Assembly: GCA_901456055.1 (NCBI GenBank)
Contig: CABDWT010000002.1
Coordinates: 248,001 to 312,000 of the forward strand
Source of the DNA: Phytobacter ursingii
Lineage (GTDB): Bacteria; Pseudomonadota; Gammaproteobacteria; Enterobacterales; Enterobacteriaceae
Length of the DNA stretch: 64,000 bases
Direction: 5' to 3'
A program made the translations under genes and the position numbers. Of the stretch, positions 61,779-64,000 are shown in pieces. The first letter of the stretch is position 1. Each line of letters begins with the position of its first letter. The notes under the pieces were generated by a model. That model worked only from the letters and a program-made list of their open reading frames with translations. It was not told the DNA's origin and made no database searches.

Positions 61779-64000
61779 TCTCATCCCCTTCATTCAAAAT
61801 AACATGAATACTAAAATTTATTGAATTATCCGTATAAATGACATCGGTAAATCCGTTTTGATCAGTTATGCCTGAAGTTACTGTTCCTGACTCATCTATC
61901 ATTAGATACCTGGCATCAGAAACGAATTTACCTATTGTATTTGTTATCTGATATTTCAGGTTATACTCCTCCAACTCATTCGCAGGTAACTCTACCAGCT
62001 CAGACTTTAATTTCTCCGGATCCATACTTCGCCCGCCGAACTTCTGCCACACTGCGCCGCGTTCAATGATCTTGTCCGGTGCTGCACATTCCACCGCGCC
62101 ATCAGCAATACGGATATAACCTCCGCCGCTGGTCAGGATGATCTCTTTCTCTGCGCAAATCAGGATCTTTCCTTCACAGCTGCTTATCCGGATATCTTTC
62201 AGTGCATCCAGCGTCATGTCGTCACTCTGCGCCTGGATTTCCACTTTGCCCCTGCCGGCAAAAATTTTTATCCCCAGCTTCCGGGCAAACAGGCTGACTG
62301 CTTCCCCGGCGGCCACGGTAAACTTTTTCAGCACGCTGAAATCCGCATGCTGTCCCGCAGTGCTGACAAGGTTTTCCCCGGCCGACAGCTGGACACTTTT
62401 GGGGGTGACCTGTACTATTCCCTCAGGCGCACTCAGCAGCAGTGCAGCCTGTTTCAGCTCCGTCAGGCTTTCTGCCAGCAGTGCCTGCTGCGCCTGCACA
62501 TCTGCCAGCTCTGCTTTTGCCACCTCTGCCGCACTGCGCAGGGCTTCCGCCAGCGACTGTGCGCGCTGCAGTTCGCTCAGGGCCGCCGCCATCTCCCGCA
62601 CCTGGCCCTGCGCCCGGTCCTGGCCGTCGGCGCTGATGAATATCCCCTTCTTCGCCCGGATGACACCCCACCTGTCCGTGCGCAGCTCAAAACCTTCCCC
62701 GCGCGGCTGTTTTCCTGCATCCACCAGATGGCCGAGATTGAGCTGGCTTTTGCCGCCGTACTCCGTACTGAGCTTGATATGCTCTTTGCCGCGCTCATCA
62801 TCGAGGCGCAGCTTGTTGTTTGCCGGGGTGCGCAGCACGTTGCGCTTGTAGTTCTGGATCGTCACGGGGTCGGGGTGGGCGGAATCATGCTTCACGCCGG
62901 CGATATAGGGCCGGTCCGGGTTGCCACCCTCAAACGCAATGCTGACCTCCGTACCCGCCAGCAGCGGCAGGTGCAGGCCGTACGTGTCTCCCGCATACGG
63001 GCGGGACTGCCGTACCCACAGGCTCTCGTAACCCGGCTTCCAGGTCTCACGGTCAAAATCAAGATTCACCCGGTAGCGCCCGTCCTTGTCGATATGGGCG
63101 TAAATGTCGTCTGCCGTGGTGCTGGTCACCCGCGCGGGCAGCGTCCCGGCCATCACCGGTTTCGCGATGCGCGCCGGGCGAAAGCTGTAGCGTTCCGAAT
63201 AAGGTATGGCGGTAAACGTCAGTTCGTAGCTGCGGTCACGGGCTGCGCGGGCGGTCAGCCCGGTTATCAATGCGCCCCTGCGGAACACCGCCGGAGCGTC
63301 CGCGTCCGGCACTTTCAGCTCAAGCCCCGGCATCAGCAGGGCACTGGAGCTCAGCCCCTGCAGCATGGCCCGGTCATTCAGGTAACGTTCGTGGCGGATA
63401 CGCGCGTAAAACGCCCCGCTCTCCGGTACGTCCGGGCCGCCTGCCGTCAGAAAGTTGTCGGCATAGTGGCAGGCTTCGCCGTAAGTGGTATTGTCGCCGC
63501 CTGATACGTCAAACGCCGGTGTGGTCATGTCAGCGGTCGCGTCGCGGTAGTTGTAGTCCCGCGTGGTGACGCTTTTTTCCACCACCCGGTATGCCGTGTT
63601 CAGCCCCCAGACCGACTCCGTGCCGCTGTCGCTCAGCCCCGACGGATGGCGCAGCGGCAGCATCAGGCCGCGCTCATAGCCGCTCTGGTCGTCATAAAAC
63701 TCAATGACTTCAATTTTCAGCCGCACGTCGGTACTGAACCGGAACCAGATCCCCACCTCCGCCAGCAGCCGGCAGATAAACGTCAGGTCGTCCTCGCCGT
63801 ACTGCATCACCTGTTCGCGCGTTGGGTACTCTCCCGCCAGGCAGAAGACGAAGTCCTGGCCGAACATCCCGTGGCGCTCGCGCAGGATTTTTTCCACAAT
63901 CTGCGGCACGCTCTGGTTCTGGTAGATGGCGTTCTGATGGCTGCGGGCGAGCAGCGCCAGCCGGGGTTCGAGGCGCACTTCATAGCGCGTTTCATCGCGC
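61771..64000 (-). CDS. vgrG: Type VI spike protein VgrG, 5' end outside window
   Basis: 743 codons visible. The reading frame continues past 64000, so the N-terminal gp27-like start is missing. Present: RLEPRLALLARSHQNAIYQNQSVP, the gp5-like part with WVRQSRPYAGDTYGLHLPLLAGTEV and GGNPDRPYIAGVKHD, and the DUF2345 needle. After it, from about 61771 to 62060, comes an extension (LKYQITNTIGKFVSDARYLM to GFTDVIYT) that looks like a small beta domain. It may be the docking site for the overlapping effector gene. Confidence 0.92.
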   Translation of the reverse strand, partial: RDETRYEVRLEPRLALLARSHQNAIYQNQSVPQIVEKILRERHGMFGQDFVFCLAGEYPTREQVMQYGEDDLTFICRLLAEVGIWFRFSTDVRLKIEVIEFYDDQSGYERGLMLPLRHPSGLSDSGTESVWGLNTAYRVVEKSVTTRDYNYRDATADMTTPAFDVSGGDNTTYGEACHYADNFLTAGGPDVPESGAFYARIRHERYLNDRAMLQGLSSSALLMPGLELKVPDADAPAVFRRGALITGLTARAARDRSYELTFTAIPYSERYSFRPARIAKPVMAGTLPARVTSTTADDIYAHIDKDGRYRVNLDFDRETWKPGYESLWVRQSRPYAGDTYGLHLPLLAGTEVSIAFEGGNPDRPYIAGVKHDSAHPDPVTIQNYKRNVLRTPANNKLRLDDERGKEHIKLSTEYGGKSQLNLGHLVDAGKQPRGEGFELRTDRWGVIRAKKGIFISADGQDRAQGQVREMAAALSELQRAQSLAEALRSAAEVAKAELADVQAQQALLAESLTELKQAALLLSAPEGIVQVTPKSVQLSAGENLVSTAGQHADFSVLKKFTVAAGEAVSLFARKLGIKIFAGRGKVEIQAQSDDMTLDALKDIRISSCEGKILICAEKEIILTSGGGYIRIADGAVECAAPDKIIERGAVWQKFGGRSMDPEKLKSELVELPANELEEYNLKYQITNTIGKFVSDARYLMIDESGTVTSGITDQNGFTDVIYTDNSINFSIHVILNEGDEND

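Noticed and set aside
62138-63504. Long plus-strand frames across vgrG, one of 385 codons
   Set aside because: Antisense shadows of a GC-rich gene; no start signal or family pattern.
1-64000. CRISPR arrays or complete insertion sequences
   Set aside because: No regularly spaced direct repeats and no transposase gene were seen.

Overview
The window is chromosomal DNA from an Enterobacteriaceae close to Citrobacter, Salmonella and Escherichia. The backbone proBA-thrW, phoE, crl-frsA-gpt, pepD, dinB, dpaA(yafK), yafJ, gmhA, fadE, yafV follows the order known from E. coli. Genus is an inference; no species marker was tested.

Region 1 (1 to 13144) is the right part of a genomic island inserted at the 3' end of the tRNA-Thr gene thrW; its left end lies outside the window. 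Next to thrW is a 646-residue tyrosine integrase. The AT-rich cargo holds an unknown cytosolic/membrane gene pair, an XRE regulator divergent from a membrane protein, a retron of the Eco2/Ec67 type (reverse transcriptase fused to a TOPRIM domain, with a recognisable msr-msd locus and promoter), a serine recombinase, a replication-initiator-like gene with two small partners, two small proteins, and a PrrC/RloC-like ATPase with a candidate anticodon-nuclease triad. It looks like a defence island built on a replicon-like core.

Region 2 (13145 to 34500) is core chromosome with one accessory insertion between phoE and crl: an IclR regulator divergent from a ridA, polar amino acid ABC importer and D-serine/D-threonine-deaminase-like operon. 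The import, PLP chemistry and enamine removal suggest scavenging of an amino acid, perhaps a D-amino acid.

Region 3 (34507 to 45996) is a ureide (allantoin) catabolic cluster matching Klebsiella hpx genes: hpxK, hpxJ, hpxU, hpxW-X-Y-Z, hpxS-A-B and an NCS1 permease. Sigma-54 type promoters precede hpxJK, hpxWXYZ and the permease, which points to nitrogen control. Paired TGTATACA boxes lie between the GntR-family hpxS and the permease.

Region 4 (45997 to 48178) is a low-GC orphan chaperone-adhesin pair bounded by two nearly identical 31-base terminators.

Region 5 (48216 to 64000) is part of a type VI secretion locus, all on the minus strand. In transcription order: vgrG (5' end outside the window), a candidate cargo effector, a candidate membrane immunity protein, decayed genes, PAAR, a PAAR-linked membrane protein, tssM (with a degenerate P-loop), tssA, tssF, tssG, tssJ, tssE and a VasL-like protein. 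Sheath, tube, ClpV, TssK and TssL genes are not in the window.

The strongest candidates for undescribed biology are the retron with its short msr-msd, the VgrG-linked effector-immunity pair, and the sigma-54/TGTATACA control of the ureide cluster.
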